Program-made: the position numbers and the translations under genes | Notes under the pieces: generated by a model | The model's database searches: none | Seen by the model: only the letters and a program-made list of their open reading frames with translations | What the model was told of the DNA's origin: nothing | Shown here: positions 38,451 to 46,453 of the stretch, in pieces | How positions within the stretch are numbered: position 1 is the stretch's first letter | How the letters are laid out: each line of letters starts with the position of its first letter | Source: VXPQ01 sp965232485 | GTDB lineage: Bacteria; Bacteroidota; Rhodothermia; Rhodothermales; VXPQ01 | NCBI GenBank assembly: GCA_965232485.1 | Contig: OZ246975.1 | Span: 682,001 to 746,000 of the forward strand | Reading direction: 5' to 3' | Length of the DNA: 64,000 nucleotides

Positions 38451-40211
38451 TCATACGAAAGCGTTGGGCGTCAGGCGCTTCGTGATCATTTCGTCGGTGG
38501 AAGCGCCCGCAGGCACCATCGGGAACACCATCTCCTCCTTGGCGACCCGGAATTCCATCACGGCAGGCCGGTCGGAAACGGCCCAGGCCTCCCGGATAAT
38601 TCCATCCACTTCGTCCGGGGTCTCCGCGCGCAGGCCCACGCAATGGTGCGCTTCCGCCAGCTTGACGAAATCCGGATTCGTATCGGACAAGTCGGTATGG
38701 CTGAAGCGCTCGTCGTGGAACAACTCCTGCCACTGCCGCACCATCCCCAGGAAATTATTGTTGATGATAACCACCTTGATGGGCAATCCGTGCGCCGCGG
38801 CGACGCTCAACTCCTGGGCGTTCATAATGAAACCGCCATCCCCGCTGATAGAAACAACCGTCTTGTCCGGCCTGCCGAACGCGGCGCCCATCGCGGCGGG
38901 AAAGCAAAAACCCATCGTGCCGAGGCCGCCCGACGTAATGTGCGTGCGCGCATGTAAAAACCGGAAGTACTGGGCCGCCCACATCTGATGCTGCCCCACA
39001 TCGGTCACCACGATGGCCTCCCCCTTCGTATGCCGCCGAAGCCGCTCAAGCACGTATTGCGCGCGGAGGCGCCCGTCCGCCTGCTCGTAGACCAGCGGAC
39101 ATTCCGCTTTCCAGGCCTGCACCTGTTCAAGCCATGCCTCGGTATGACATGCTCCGACAAGCGGCTCCAGACGCATCAGCGCATCGCGCACGTCGCCCAC
39201 GATGGCGCAATCCACATACACGTTCTTGGAGATTGAGGACGGATCGATATCGATATGAATGATCTTGGCGTGGGGCGCCCAGGATTCCAGCTTGCCCGTC
39301 ACCCGGTCGTCGAACCGCGCGCCGACCGCAATCAGGAGATCGGCGTTCTGTACGGCCATGTTGGCGTACCAGGTGCCATGCATCCCAAGCATGCCCACAG
39401 AAAGTTCGTCGTTCTCGGGAAAAGCGCCGAGCCCGTGCAATGTGGTGGTCACCGGAATACGCGCCGTCCGGGCAATCCGGGTCAACACATCCGCGGCGTC
39501 CGAATTGACGGCTCCGCCGCCTACATAGAAAAGCGGAGTGTTCGCCTCGGCGATCATGGCTGCGGCGCGCTGAATCTTGACGTCGTCGCCCCGGGCCTTG
39601 AAACGGTAGCCGCGCAGGTTGACTTCCTTCGGATATTCGAACTCGGTCTCCGCCAGCAGAACATCCTTGGGCAAATCCACCACGACCGGACCCGGCCGCC
39701 CCGTGCGCGCAATGTGATACGCCTTTTTCACCGCCGGAGCCAGATCGCGCACGTCGCGCACCAGGAAACTGTGCTTCGTGATGCTGCGCGTGATGCCTAT
39801 CGTGTCGCACTCCTGAAAGGCGTCGTTCCCGATAAGCTGGGTCGGGACTTGTCCGGTAAACACAACGATAGGCACGGAATCCATATAGGCGTCCGCTATG
39901 CCGGTAACCGTGTTCGTGGCGCCGGGTCCGCTGGTGACAAGCACTGTGCCGACCTTGCCCGTCGCCTTGGCGTACCCCTCGGCTGCATGGGCGCCGCCTT
40001 GCTCATGCCGCACCAGCACATGCTTGAAGTTCGGCTGGATGCGGGCCATCTCGTCGTAGATTTTGATAACGGCCCCCCCAGGGTGGCCGAACACCACTTC
40101 TACGCCTTCCGCGTCCAGCGAACGCAGAAAAATCTCTGCGCCGCTCATGCGCTGCGCACCGTTGACCGACGGCGCATGTTGCGGCATGCTGCTTGCTTGC
40201 ATATCAGACAT
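38451..40211 (-). CDS. ilvB: Acetolactate synthase large (catalytic) subunit
   Basis: Thiamine-diphosphate enzyme that condenses two pyruvates, or pyruvate and 2-oxobutanoate. The predicted product has 586 residues from the ATG at 40211 (another ATG at 40202 is possible). Seen: VFGHPGGAVIKIYD with the catalytic-glutamate region after it (VRHEQGGAHAAEGYA), and the thiamine-diphosphate motif GDGGFIMNAQEL...INNN near the C-terminus. It is the first gene of the long branched-chain cluster, and its leader carries an 18-bp palindrome. Confidence 0.95.
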   Translation of the reverse strand: MSDMQASSMPQHAPSVNGAQRMSGAEIFLRSLDAEGVEVVFGHPGGAVIKIYDEMARIQPNFKHVLVRHEQGGAHAAEGYAKATGKVGTVLVTSGPGATNTVTGIADAYMDSVPIVVFTGQVPTQLIGNDAFQECDTIGITRSITKHSFLVRDVRDLAPAVKKAYHIARTGRPGPVVVDLPKDVLLAETEFEYPKEVNLRGYRFKARGDDVKIQRAAAMIAEANTPLFYVGGGAVNSDAADVLTRIARTARIPVTTTLHGLGAFPENDELSVGMLGMHGTWYANMAVQNADLLIAVGARFDDRVTGKLESWAPHAKIIHIDIDPSSISKNVYVDCAIVGDVRDALMRLEPLVGACHTEAWLEQVQAWKAECPLVYEQADGRLRAQYVLERLRRHTKGEAIVVTDVGQHQMWAAQYFRFLHARTHITSGGLGTMGFCFPAAMGAAFGRPDKTVVSISGDGGFIMNAQELSVAAAHGLPIKVVIINNNFLGMVRQWQELFHDERFSHTDLSDTNPDFVKLAEAHHCVGLRAETPDEVDGIIREAWAVSDRPAVMEFRVAKEEMVFPMVPAGASTDEMITKRLTPNAFV

Positions 40212-40323
40212 GGATTCCAACCGGTTTGGTCGTTCGTGAATGTGGCGCTCCGACAGACAGCCCATACGCGGCGCAAACAACGCGCAGGCGGCGATCCATC
40301 CGGACAGACCTGCTAAAATACGA

Positions 40324-40341
40324 AACGCTGACGTCAGCGTT
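40324..40341. promoter_or_regulatory. 18-bp perfect palindrome upstream of ilvB
   Basis: AACGCTGACGTCAGCGTT, 113 bases before the ilvB start codon. The two-fold symmetry suggests a dimeric regulator site. No regulator gene is adjacent. Confidence 0.5.
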
Positions 40342-40467
40342 CAGGTGCGTTTCTTCGAGAGCGTGCATGGGCATCGGGTTAACATGCGGGGCGAAGGCCA
40401 ATTCCTTCACTGCCCGTTTGACGCCATCATGCATGCTGGAGAGGTGCGAAGGATCGGCCGATCTTGG

Positions 40468-40611
40468 CTAGATCGCAATAATAATGAGACCGAAAAGGAC
40501 CAAAACCGCCGACGCAAGCGTCCCGCCGGCCGCGTACGCCGCTCCTGTCAGGGCGGTCGAAACGCCCTCGACGCGTCGAAACGCTATCGCTTTGGGGGAG
40601 TGCTGCGTCAT
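40468..40611 (-). CDS. Possible small single-pass membrane protein
   Basis: A 47-residue frame starting at the ATG at 40611. Residues 20-47 form one continuous hydrophobic segment rich in Ala, Gly, Leu and Ile, ending in LIIIAI. There is no Shine-Dalgarno-like sequence and I know no homologue. It could be chance coding in GC-rich DNA. Confidence 0.2.
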   Translation of the reverse strand: MTQHSPKAIAFRRVEGVSTALTGAAYAAGGTLASAVLVLFGLIIIAI

Positions 40612-40987
40612 GGTCCAAACCACTGTCTGGTATGTCCTGTGTCTTTCGTTACGTAGCGAATGAACGTTCTCCTCGCGCAAACGATCCGCGGAACCAAAAA
40701 AATGCGCCGGCGGAGCAATCAGGCGACATGGAGGCGATACAGACAAGCCGCAAAACGGGTCTGCGAACGCCGCAAACGCTACAGGCTATATAATAACGCA
40801 ATTCCGAACCAACCAATCAAGTGCGCAGGCGGATGTTTTGCAAGTTCTTCACTGCAAGCGCCCCCTCCCGCACGGCTTCACGAACACTTCAACGACCCGA
40901 ACAAGCCCCGCAAGCATTCGGAGCGCAGCAACAGATCCGGAAGCATAGTCGAGACGGAATTATTTATTAGGAAATTTCACGAATATT

Positions 40988-41032
40988 CCTTAATTTATCA
41001 GGCATAATAGGTACAAATGCCTTATTTTATCA
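40988..41032. promoter_or_regulatory. Direct repeats in the AT-rich promoter region of the TorF-like gene
   Basis: CCTTAATTTATCA at 40988-41000 and CCTTATTTTATCA at 41020-41032 agree at 12 of 13 bases and are 32 bases apart, about three helical turns. An inverted pair AGGCAT/ATGCCT overlaps them. A regulator site or tandem promoter elements are possible. Confidence 0.4.
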
Positions 41033-41111
41033 AATGAACGCGGCGCATAGACCTCTTTTCGGGCGTCTTGCGTCCAAGCCGTGTCCTGCACAACCAAACC
41101 GGTTATCCGTC

Positions 41112-41792
41112 ATGAAGAAGATTCTTGCCCTCCTGTTTCTGGCGTTCACCCTTGCCTGGTCCCTGCCTGCTTCCGCACAGGAATTCGATTTCGGCGCCGA
41201 TATCGTAAGCCGTTATGTATGGAGGGGCCTCGATTTCGGAGAATCCGCCAGCGTGCAGCCCGCGCTCACGTTCAGTTACAACGGACTGGAGATAGGAACC
41301 TGGGCGTCGTACGCTACGAATCCAGGTTCGGCCGACGCCAACGAACACGACCTGTGGATCGGGTATTCCGCCGGCGCCTTTTCCCTGGGAGTAACAGACT
41401 ATTATTTCCCGAACAGCGGCGCTTTCTCCAACTTCGAAGGGGACGGGAAAGGAGCGCACGTGATCGAACCCTATGTCTCGTTCGGCGGCACGGATGCTTT
41501 CCCGGCGACGATTTACGTCGCATACAACGCCTATAACGACAGGGACCGTTCGATGTATATCAATGCATCGATGCCTTTCGCCGTAGGCGGCATGGATATG
41601 TCGTTCGGCATCGGCGTTGTTCCGGGAGAGAGCGCTTGGTACGATACCGATGGGGTCAGCGTCATGGACATGGCGCTGGGCGCCTCGAAGAGCATCCCGA
41701 TCACAGACAAGTTCGAATTGCCCGTGAGCGTCTCGTACATTCTGAATCCCACGACAGACAAAAGCTTTCTTGTTTTTGGAATTTCCCTGTAG
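41112..41792 (+). CDS. TorF-like putative outer-membrane porin
   Basis: A 226-residue secreted beta-barrel candidate. The signal peptide MKKILALLFLAFTLAWSLPASAQ is followed by DFGADIVSRYVWRGLDFGES, the opening seen in TorF/Gcw_chp-type proteins. Alternating aromatic strands run to a C-terminus ending in a hydrophobic residue (FGISL). I chose the ATG at 41112 for the signal peptide; the frame is open from 41034. It stands alone and ends at a strong terminator. Transport specificity cannot be told. Confidence 0.75.
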   Translation: MKKILALLFLAFTLAWSLPASAQEFDFGADIVSRYVWRGLDFGESASVQPALTFSYNGLEIGTWASYATNPGSADANEHDLWIGYSAGAFSLGVTDYYFPNSGAFSNFEGDGKGAHVIEPYVSFGGTDAFPATIYVAYNAYNDRDRSMYINASMPFAVGGMDMSFGIGVVPGESAWYDTDGVSVMDMALGASKSIPITDKFELPVSVSYILNPTTDKSFLVFGISL

Positions 41793-41856
41793 TATCCTTA
41801 GGCGGGCGGTTATCGAAACTCCTTGCAGTCCAGGCAGGCCATGCAAGGAACATGGC

Positions 41857-41902
41857 GAGGCGCACCGGCGACAATGCATCGTCGGGGCGCCTCGTTCTTT
41901 TT
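41857..41902 (+). terminator. Rho-independent terminator after the TorF-like gene
   Basis: GAGGCGC (41857-41863) pairs with GCGCCTC (41887-41893), with an inner CGAC/GTCG stem. TTCTTTTT follows at 41895-41902. The hairpin may also serve the convergent minus-strand gene ending at 41968. Confidence 0.8.
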
Positions 41903-41967
41903 CAAGGACTGCGCAAGACCACGCGAAACCGCCCGTGACGGCTTTCCCCTCCGCCTGCTTGCACGCT

Positions 41968-42714
41968 TTACCCCGGATATTCGTATCGTTGCGCAAGGCG
42001 CCGGAGCATGACGCGCGTCCGCCTCGCAGAGACATTTTCCTGCTGCAAATCCGCGGCCAGTCGCTTCAGGTCGTCGAACGTATCCACATCGTACCATGCC
42101 GGAAGCGCATGCAGCGACGCGCCGCACAGGGCTGCGCGGTCGGCGGTTTGCTCGAACACGGCGTCGTGGCTGTAGGTCATGCCCTCGAAAAGCTGCGGAA
42201 AAAACCGGTTCATGCCGAGCAGGTAGAATCCTCCGTCTCCGGTGGGACCCAGCACGATGCGGCCCGGCGTTTCGAGCAGGGAAAATCCTTCCCGTATCCA
42301 GGCGGACGGCAACGTGGGATGATCCGTCCCGATCAGCATGGCGCTATCGGCGCCCGCAGCAAACGTTTCCTCGAACGCCTGCTTCATGCGCTCGCCAAGC
42401 CCGGCGCCCTCTTGCCGGAATATGCTGCCCGCCTCCATCCATTCGGGGTACGCAAGGATGCGCTGGTTAAGTCCGCAAAGCGCAGAGGCTGAGACCAGCG
42501 CATTCTTAAACTCCTTGTGCGGAACAAGCGACGGCTCGTCCAGCGCAAGGTACAAACGAAGCGTCGCGCCAAGGTCCCGGTACTGATCCAGCGCATCCCC
42601 CAGAAATGCGCCGTAGAGACAAGCAGCCTCCTCCGGGGCAAGCGGCGGCGTCAAGCGGGTTTTGACCCGTCCCGGAACCGGGGGTTTGGCGAACGCGAGC
42701 AACGCGGCGTTCAT
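41968..42714 (-). CDS. DUF2064/TIGR04282-type glycosyltransferase
   Basis: A 248-residue cytoplasmic GT-A-like protein of the DUF2064 family, members of which have been linked to arsenosugar biosynthesis. The N-terminus FAKPPVPGRVKTRL binds nucleotide-sugar in this fold. GTDHPTLP is the metal/Asp motif and LGPTGDGGFYLLG the acceptor region. Residues about 71-86 (NALVSASALCGLNQRI) are encoded by a 46-base hairpin element and have no counterpart in the family pattern I know, so a repeat seems to have entered in frame. The start overlaps the stop of the cysteine desulfurase gene by 4 bp (ATGA). Confidence 0.78.
   Translation of the reverse strand: MNAALLAFAKPPVPGRVKTRLTPPLAPEEAACLYGAFLGDALDQYRDLGATLRLYLALDEPSLVPHKEFKNALVSASALCGLNQRILAYPEWMEAGSIFRQEGAGLGERMKQAFEETFAAGADSAMLIGTDHPTLPSAWIREGFSLLETPGRIVLGPTGDGGFYLLGMNRFFPQLFEGMTYSHDAVFEQTADRAALCGASLHALPAWYDVDTFDDLKRLAADLQQENVSARRTRVMLRRLAQRYEYPG
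42458..42503. repeat. Hairpin element inside the DUF2064 gene
   Basis: Perfect 10-bp arms ATGCGCTGGT (42458-42467) and ACCAGCGCAT (42494-42503) enclose the second copy of the 25-bp repeat (42467-42491). Confidence 0.75.
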
Positions 42715-43868
42715 AGGGTCGAAGGGATGCGAATCATCCGGCGCAATACGCGATCGAACGCTTCGACCGCACGGTCCACGGCTTCCTCCGTCGTGTGCAT
42801 TCCCACAGAAAAACGCAGGAAGGCCGAAGCCGTATCGCGATCCAGCCCCATGGCCAACAGCACATGGCTGGGTTCGACGGCGCCGCTCGCGCAGGCCGAG
42901 CCGGCGGATACGCAGATAGTTTCCATATCCATATTCAAGAGCAACATTTCTCCGTCTATGGGGCGTCCCCCGACAGGCGGAACCACCACGCCCAGAATGT
43001 GCGGAGCCGCCGCGCCCGGACCAAGCGGGGTAACCAGGCGAACCTGTTTTCCGCCCACCGCCTGAATCCCGTCCCGGAGCCGGTCCCGCATCGCTTCGGC
43101 GCGCCGCCTTCGGAATGCCTTTTCCTCGAAAGCCAGTTCCAGCGCGCGGGCGAATCCGGCGATGGCCGCCACATTTTCCGTCCCGGCCCGCCGCCCGCGT
43201 TCCTGTTTGCCGCCCCGAATGAGCGGCTCCATATCAGCGCCTGCGCGCGCGACCAACGCGCCAACGCCTTTGGGGCCATAAAATTTATGTCCCGAAATCG
43301 TGATGAGGTCCGCCCCGGGAATCATCCCGTACCCCACCGTTTGCACCGCATCGCAGTGGAACGAAAAGCCGCGGGCGCGACAAACCGACGCAATCTCGCG
43401 CACCGGCGACAGCGCTCCCGTCTCGTTGTTCGCATGCAGCACGGACACCATCGCCCCCCCGGCGAAGGCCTCGCTATCGAGCGCGCGGACAATATCCTCG
43501 ATCTGCACGGCGCCCTGCTTGCCCGGCCTCAGAAAACGCACGGTCCCGCCAAGCTTTTGCAGGGCCTCCCCGGAGCGAAGCACGGATTCGTGCTCGGCGG
43601 CGCAGGTCAGCAAACCTCCAGGGGCAGCGGCAAGCGCCATATTGTTGGATTCTGTCCCCCCGCTCGTAAACACAATCTCGCCCGGCTCGACGCCCAGCAG
43701 GCCCGCCACATGCTCGCGAGACGCTTCCACCGCAAAACGCGCCTGCCTGCCCATCGCGTGCACAGAGGAGGGATTGCCGAATTGGGCCCCGAAAAAAGGC
43801 TGCATTGCCTCAAGTACGCGCGGGTCGAGCGGCGTCGTGGCGGCATGGTCGAGGTAGACAGGAGACAT
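42711..43868 (-). CDS. Cysteine desulfurase (NifS/IscS-like)
   Basis: PLP enzyme that removes sulfur from cysteine for iron-sulfur clusters or thiolation. The 385-residue product starts at the ATG at 43868 (MSPVYLDHAATTPLDP); ATGs at 43880 and 43925 are alternatives. The PLP lysine is in SGHKFYGPKG, the cofactor histidine in AAEHESVL and the catalytic cysteine loop in GSACASGAVEPSHVL. The short loop before SACASG is typical of NifS/IscS group I enzymes. Coupled to the DUF2064 gene by ATGA. No iscU or iscR is seen nearby. Confidence 0.9.
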   Translation of the reverse strand: MSPVYLDHAATTPLDPRVLEAMQPFFGAQFGNPSSVHAMGRQARFAVEASREHVAGLLGVEPGEIVFTSGGTESNNMALAAAPGGLLTCAAEHESVLRSGEALQKLGGTVRFLRPGKQGAVQIEDIVRALDSEAFAGGAMVSVLHANNETGALSPVREIASVCRARGFSFHCDAVQTVGYGMIPGADLITISGHKFYGPKGVGALVARAGADMEPLIRGGKQERGRRAGTENVAAIAGFARALELAFEEKAFRRRRAEAMRDRLRDGIQAVGGKQVRLVTPLGPGAAAPHILGVVVPPVGGRPIDGEMLLLNMDMETICVSAGSACASGAVEPSHVLLAMGLDRDTASAFLRFSVGMHTTEEAVDRAVEAFDRVLRRMIRIPSTL

Positions 43869-43982
43869 GCGGATTCTCATGTTCGCCGTACGGGAAAGTT
43901 CCACCGCGTACACGCCGCGCCGCAAGGGGTTTCCATTGAAGAACGCCGGGCCTTTTCGTCCCGATCCGACGCGTTGTCCGCT

Positions 43983-44007
43983 TTTTGATCAGAGTATCCT
44001 ATATTAC
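43983..44007 (+). repeat. Dispersed motif copy upstream of the Gfo/Idh/MocA gene
   Basis: Contains TTTTTGATCAGAGTATCC followed by TATATTAC, ending 30 bases before the ATG at 44038. Closest to the copy before murA. Confidence 0.55.
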
Positions 44008-44037
44008 AGGGTTACGCGTCGCAACAAACGCATTGTC

Positions 44038-45387
44038 ATGGACCAATCGGCAAAAGCCATGGGAAACACGAACGCGCAAAACGCCGGATTGACCCGGCGC
44101 AAGTTCATCCAATCGTCTGCGGCGGCCGCTGCGGGCGCCTCGGCGCTTATGCATTCCGGGAATTTTGCGTACGCGGCGGGTTCGGACACCATGCGGGTCG
44201 GCCTGGTCGGATGCGGCGGGCGCGGCACGGGCGCCGCCGTAAACGCAGTGGAAGCCGCGGAAGGCGTAGAGATATACGCCATGGGCGATCTTTTCGAGGA
44301 TCGGCTGGACGATTCCCGGCGGCGACTGAAGGAGCACATCGGCGAGCGCATGCAAGCGTCGGACGCGCGCGCGTTCGCCGGCTTCGACAATTACCGGCAC
44401 GTGATCGATAGCGACGTGGATTATGTCATTCTCGCCACTCCGCCGGGATTTCGTCCCGTGCAATTCCGGTACGCGATGGACGCCGGCAAGCATGTGTTCA
44501 TGGAAAAACCTTCGCAAGTCGATGTGGCCGGGTACCACGCCCTGCTCGAGGCGGGCGCCATAGCCGACGAAAAAGGGCTTTCCGTGGTGGCCGGCACGCT
44601 CTATCGACGGCAACCCAGTTTCGTGGATGCGGTGGCTGAAATTCATGGCGGCCTGATTGGCCAAATCACGGGCGCCTACGCCTACTACATGACCGGTCCC
44701 ATCTGGCTGCGCCCGCGCCTTCCGGGCATGTCGGATATGGAATGGCAATGCCGGAACTGGTATTACTTCACCTGGCTTTCGGGAGATCACATCGTGGAGC
44801 AATTCGTGCACAACCTTGACGTCATCCAGTGGGTTATGGGACAAGTCCCCGAACGCGCCATCGCCATGGGCGGACGCCTTGCGCGCGTCGACCCTTCTTA
44901 CGGACACATCTACGACCACTTTTCCGTGGAATACGCTTTCCCCGGCGATGTCCGCGTGGAAGCGAAATGCCGCCAGTTCGAGGGGGCTGCCGGACGCGTT
45001 ACGAACCGCATCGTCGGCACGAAGGGAATCGCCGACCTGCATCCCGACAACTCGATCATACGTTCGCACGACGGGGAAACGCTTTTCCGCCGCTCGGAAA
45101 AGGGCAACAATGCCTATGTCGTCGAGCATACGGACCTTATTGCGGCCATTCGAGCCGGGACGCCCATTAACGAAACCCGTCAGATTGCAGACAGCACCAT
45201 GATTGCCGTCCTGGGGCGAGAAAGCGCCTACACGGGACAGCAATTGACCTGGGAAGACATGCTGGCTGCCGATATGGACCTGACGCCGCCCGCGATGGCC
45301 TTTGGCGATTTGCCGGACGCCCCCGTACCTGCGCCGGGACGCACGCAGCTCAACCGATCCTTCCTCGCGGCGGGCAACCCCGAATAA
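44038..45387 (+). CDS. Tat-exported Gfo/Idh/MocA-family oxidoreductase
   Basis: A 449-residue NAD(P)-dependent sugar-type dehydrogenase. A twin-arginine signal (LTRRKFIQSSAAAAAGASAL) lies at about 24-43, so it is probably exported folded. The Rossmann motif GLVGCGGRGTG follows at about 53-63 and the MEKPSQVD motif (EKP) at about 155. The start at 44038 is just before the signal; an upstream in-frame ATG at 43867 is antisense to nifS. It is followed after 33 bp by an exported TIM-barrel isomerase, a pairing typical of Bacteroidota carbohydrate modules. The substrate is unknown. Confidence 0.88.
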   Translation: MDQSAKAMGNTNAQNAGLTRRKFIQSSAAAAAGASALMHSGNFAYAAGSDTMRVGLVGCGGRGTGAAVNAVEAAEGVEIYAMGDLFEDRLDDSRRRLKEHIGERMQASDARAFAGFDNYRHVIDSDVDYVILATPPGFRPVQFRYAMDAGKHVFMEKPSQVDVAGYHALLEAGAIADEKGLSVVAGTLYRRQPSFVDAVAEIHGGLIGQITGAYAYYMTGPIWLRPRLPGMSDMEWQCRNWYYFTWLSGDHIVEQFVHNLDVIQWVMGQVPERAIAMGGRLARVDPSYGHIYDHFSVEYAFPGDVRVEAKCRQFEGAAGRVTNRIVGTKGIADLHPDNSIIRSHDGETLFRRSEKGNNAYVVEHTDLIAAIRAGTPINETRQIADSTMIAVLGRESAYTGQQLTWEDMLAADMDLTPPAMAFGDLPDAPVPAPGRTQLNRSFLAAGNPE

Positions 45388-45400
45388 CGAAACATACGCC

Positions 45401-45419
45401 TTTAGGAATACTCTGATAC
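45401..45419 (-). repeat. Dispersed motif copy before the TIM-barrel isomerase gene
   Basis: On the minus strand GTATCAGAGTATTCCTAAA, reversed relative to the following gene and ending one base before its ATG. It has one extra T compared with the other copies. Confidence 0.45.
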
Positions 45420-45420
45420 G

Positions 45421-46371
45421 ATGCGCGCCATGAACAGACGATATTTTATGGGGATGCTCGGCGCCGCTTCCGGCAGCGTTGCGGGCCTTGCGAGAGCGAT
45501 ACCCGGTTTTGCGGCGAACGCGGGGGAACGCGGCGCAATGCGTTCGGCGGCTCGCGCGTCCGGGCGGCCCGCTATTTCCAAAGCGGTGAAATACGATATG
45601 GTGGAGGTGGAAGGCTCCATCGAGGACAAATTCATGCTGCTTGCGGAGCTGGGGTTCGACGGCGTGGAAATGGGCAGTCCGAACGACCTCGCGCAGGATG
45701 AGGTGGTTGCGGCTTCCCGCGCCGCGGGACTACCGATTCATGGCGTCGTAGACATGGTGCACTGGAACAAAACCTTGTCGGACCCGGACCCCGCGATCCG
45801 GGAAGAAGGGCTGGAAGGACTCCGCACCGCCCTCCGGGACGCGGCGGCGTACGACGCCTCCACGGTATTGCTCGTACCCGCGGTCGTGCTGGAAAATGTT
45901 TCCTACGACGATGCATGGAACCGTTCGCAGGCTGAAATTCGCAAGGTCCTGCCGGAAGCCCGTTCGCTCGGCGTCCGCATTGCAATCGAAAACGTCTGGA
46001 ATAACTTCCTGATGAGCCCGCTTGAATTCGCCCGCTATATCGACGCGTTCGAAAGCGACTGGGTCGGAGCGTATTTCGATATCGGCAACGCGGTCACGTT
46101 CGGATGGCCTGAGCACTGGATTCGCATTCTGGGCCCGCGCATCCTCAAGCTGGACGTGAAGGAATTCAGCCGCCAGAAACGCAATGAGGAAGGAATGTAC
46201 GAAGGCTTCCGCGTTCCGCTGGGGGAAGGCGACGTAAACTGGCCCGCCGTGCGCGAAATGTTGGAGAGCATCGGGTATGCAGGCTGGGCTACGGCGGAAA
46301 TTCCGGGCGGCGGACGCGAGCGCCTTGAAGAAATCGCCCGGCGCATGGACCAGGCGCTGTCCCCGTCGTAA
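45421..46371 (+). CDS. Exported sugar phosphate isomerase/epimerase-like TIM-barrel protein
   Basis: 316 residues. The N-terminus MNRRYFMGMLGAASGSVAG is a Tat-like signal with RR. The AP-endonuclease-2/xylose-isomerase-like barrel is shown by ELGFDGVEM, VRIAIENVWNN (metal Glu), AYFDIGNAV and LKLDVKEF, with a terminal Glu in GWATAEIPGG. It probably works with the upstream oxidoreductase on a sugar-type substrate outside the cytoplasmic membrane. It is convergent with murA. Confidence 0.85.
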   Translation: MRAMNRRYFMGMLGAASGSVAGLARAIPGFAANAGERGAMRSAARASGRPAISKAVKYDMVEVEGSIEDKFMLLAELGFDGVEMGSPNDLAQDEVVAASRAAGLPIHGVVDMVHWNKTLSDPDPAIREEGLEGLRTALRDAAAYDASTVLLVPAVVLENVSYDDAWNRSQAEIRKVLPEARSLGVRIAIENVWNNFLMSPLEFARYIDAFESDWVGAYFDIGNAVTFGWPEHWIRILGPRILKLDVKEFSRQKRNEEGMYEGFRVPLGEGDVNWPAVREMLESIGYAGWATAEIPGGGRERLEEIARRMDQALSPS

Positions 46372-46392
46372 TCGTTCCGCATCCTGTGCGGC

Positions 46393-46421
46393 GACGCGGC
46401 GGAATTTGTCCGCTCCGCGTC
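46393..46421. terminator. Hairpin between convergent genes
   Basis: GACGCGG (46393-46399) pairs with CCGCGTC (46415-46421), with an inner CGGA/TCCG stem. There is no T-tract on either side, so termination is only likely from position. Confidence 0.4.
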
Positions 46422-46453
46422 GGATCGGCAAGAGACCGTGCGCGCGGCGGCCT

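Larger units (their letters stand above)
40212..41111. other. 900-base divergent regulatory region between ilvB and the TorF-like gene
   Basis: It holds an 18-bp palindrome (40324-40341), a 12-bp palindrome GATCGGCCGATC (40452-40463), a doubtful 47-codon membrane ORF, and AT-rich direct repeats near the porin gene. No tRNA or conserved gene was seen, and no clear leader peptide rich in Leu/Ile/Val codons was found ahead of ilvB. Confidence 0.6.

Noticed and set aside
40212..40440. Attenuator leader peptide before ilvB
   Set aside because: Short minus-strand frames here are not enriched in Leu, Ile or Val codons, and no terminator hairpin with a T-tract was found.
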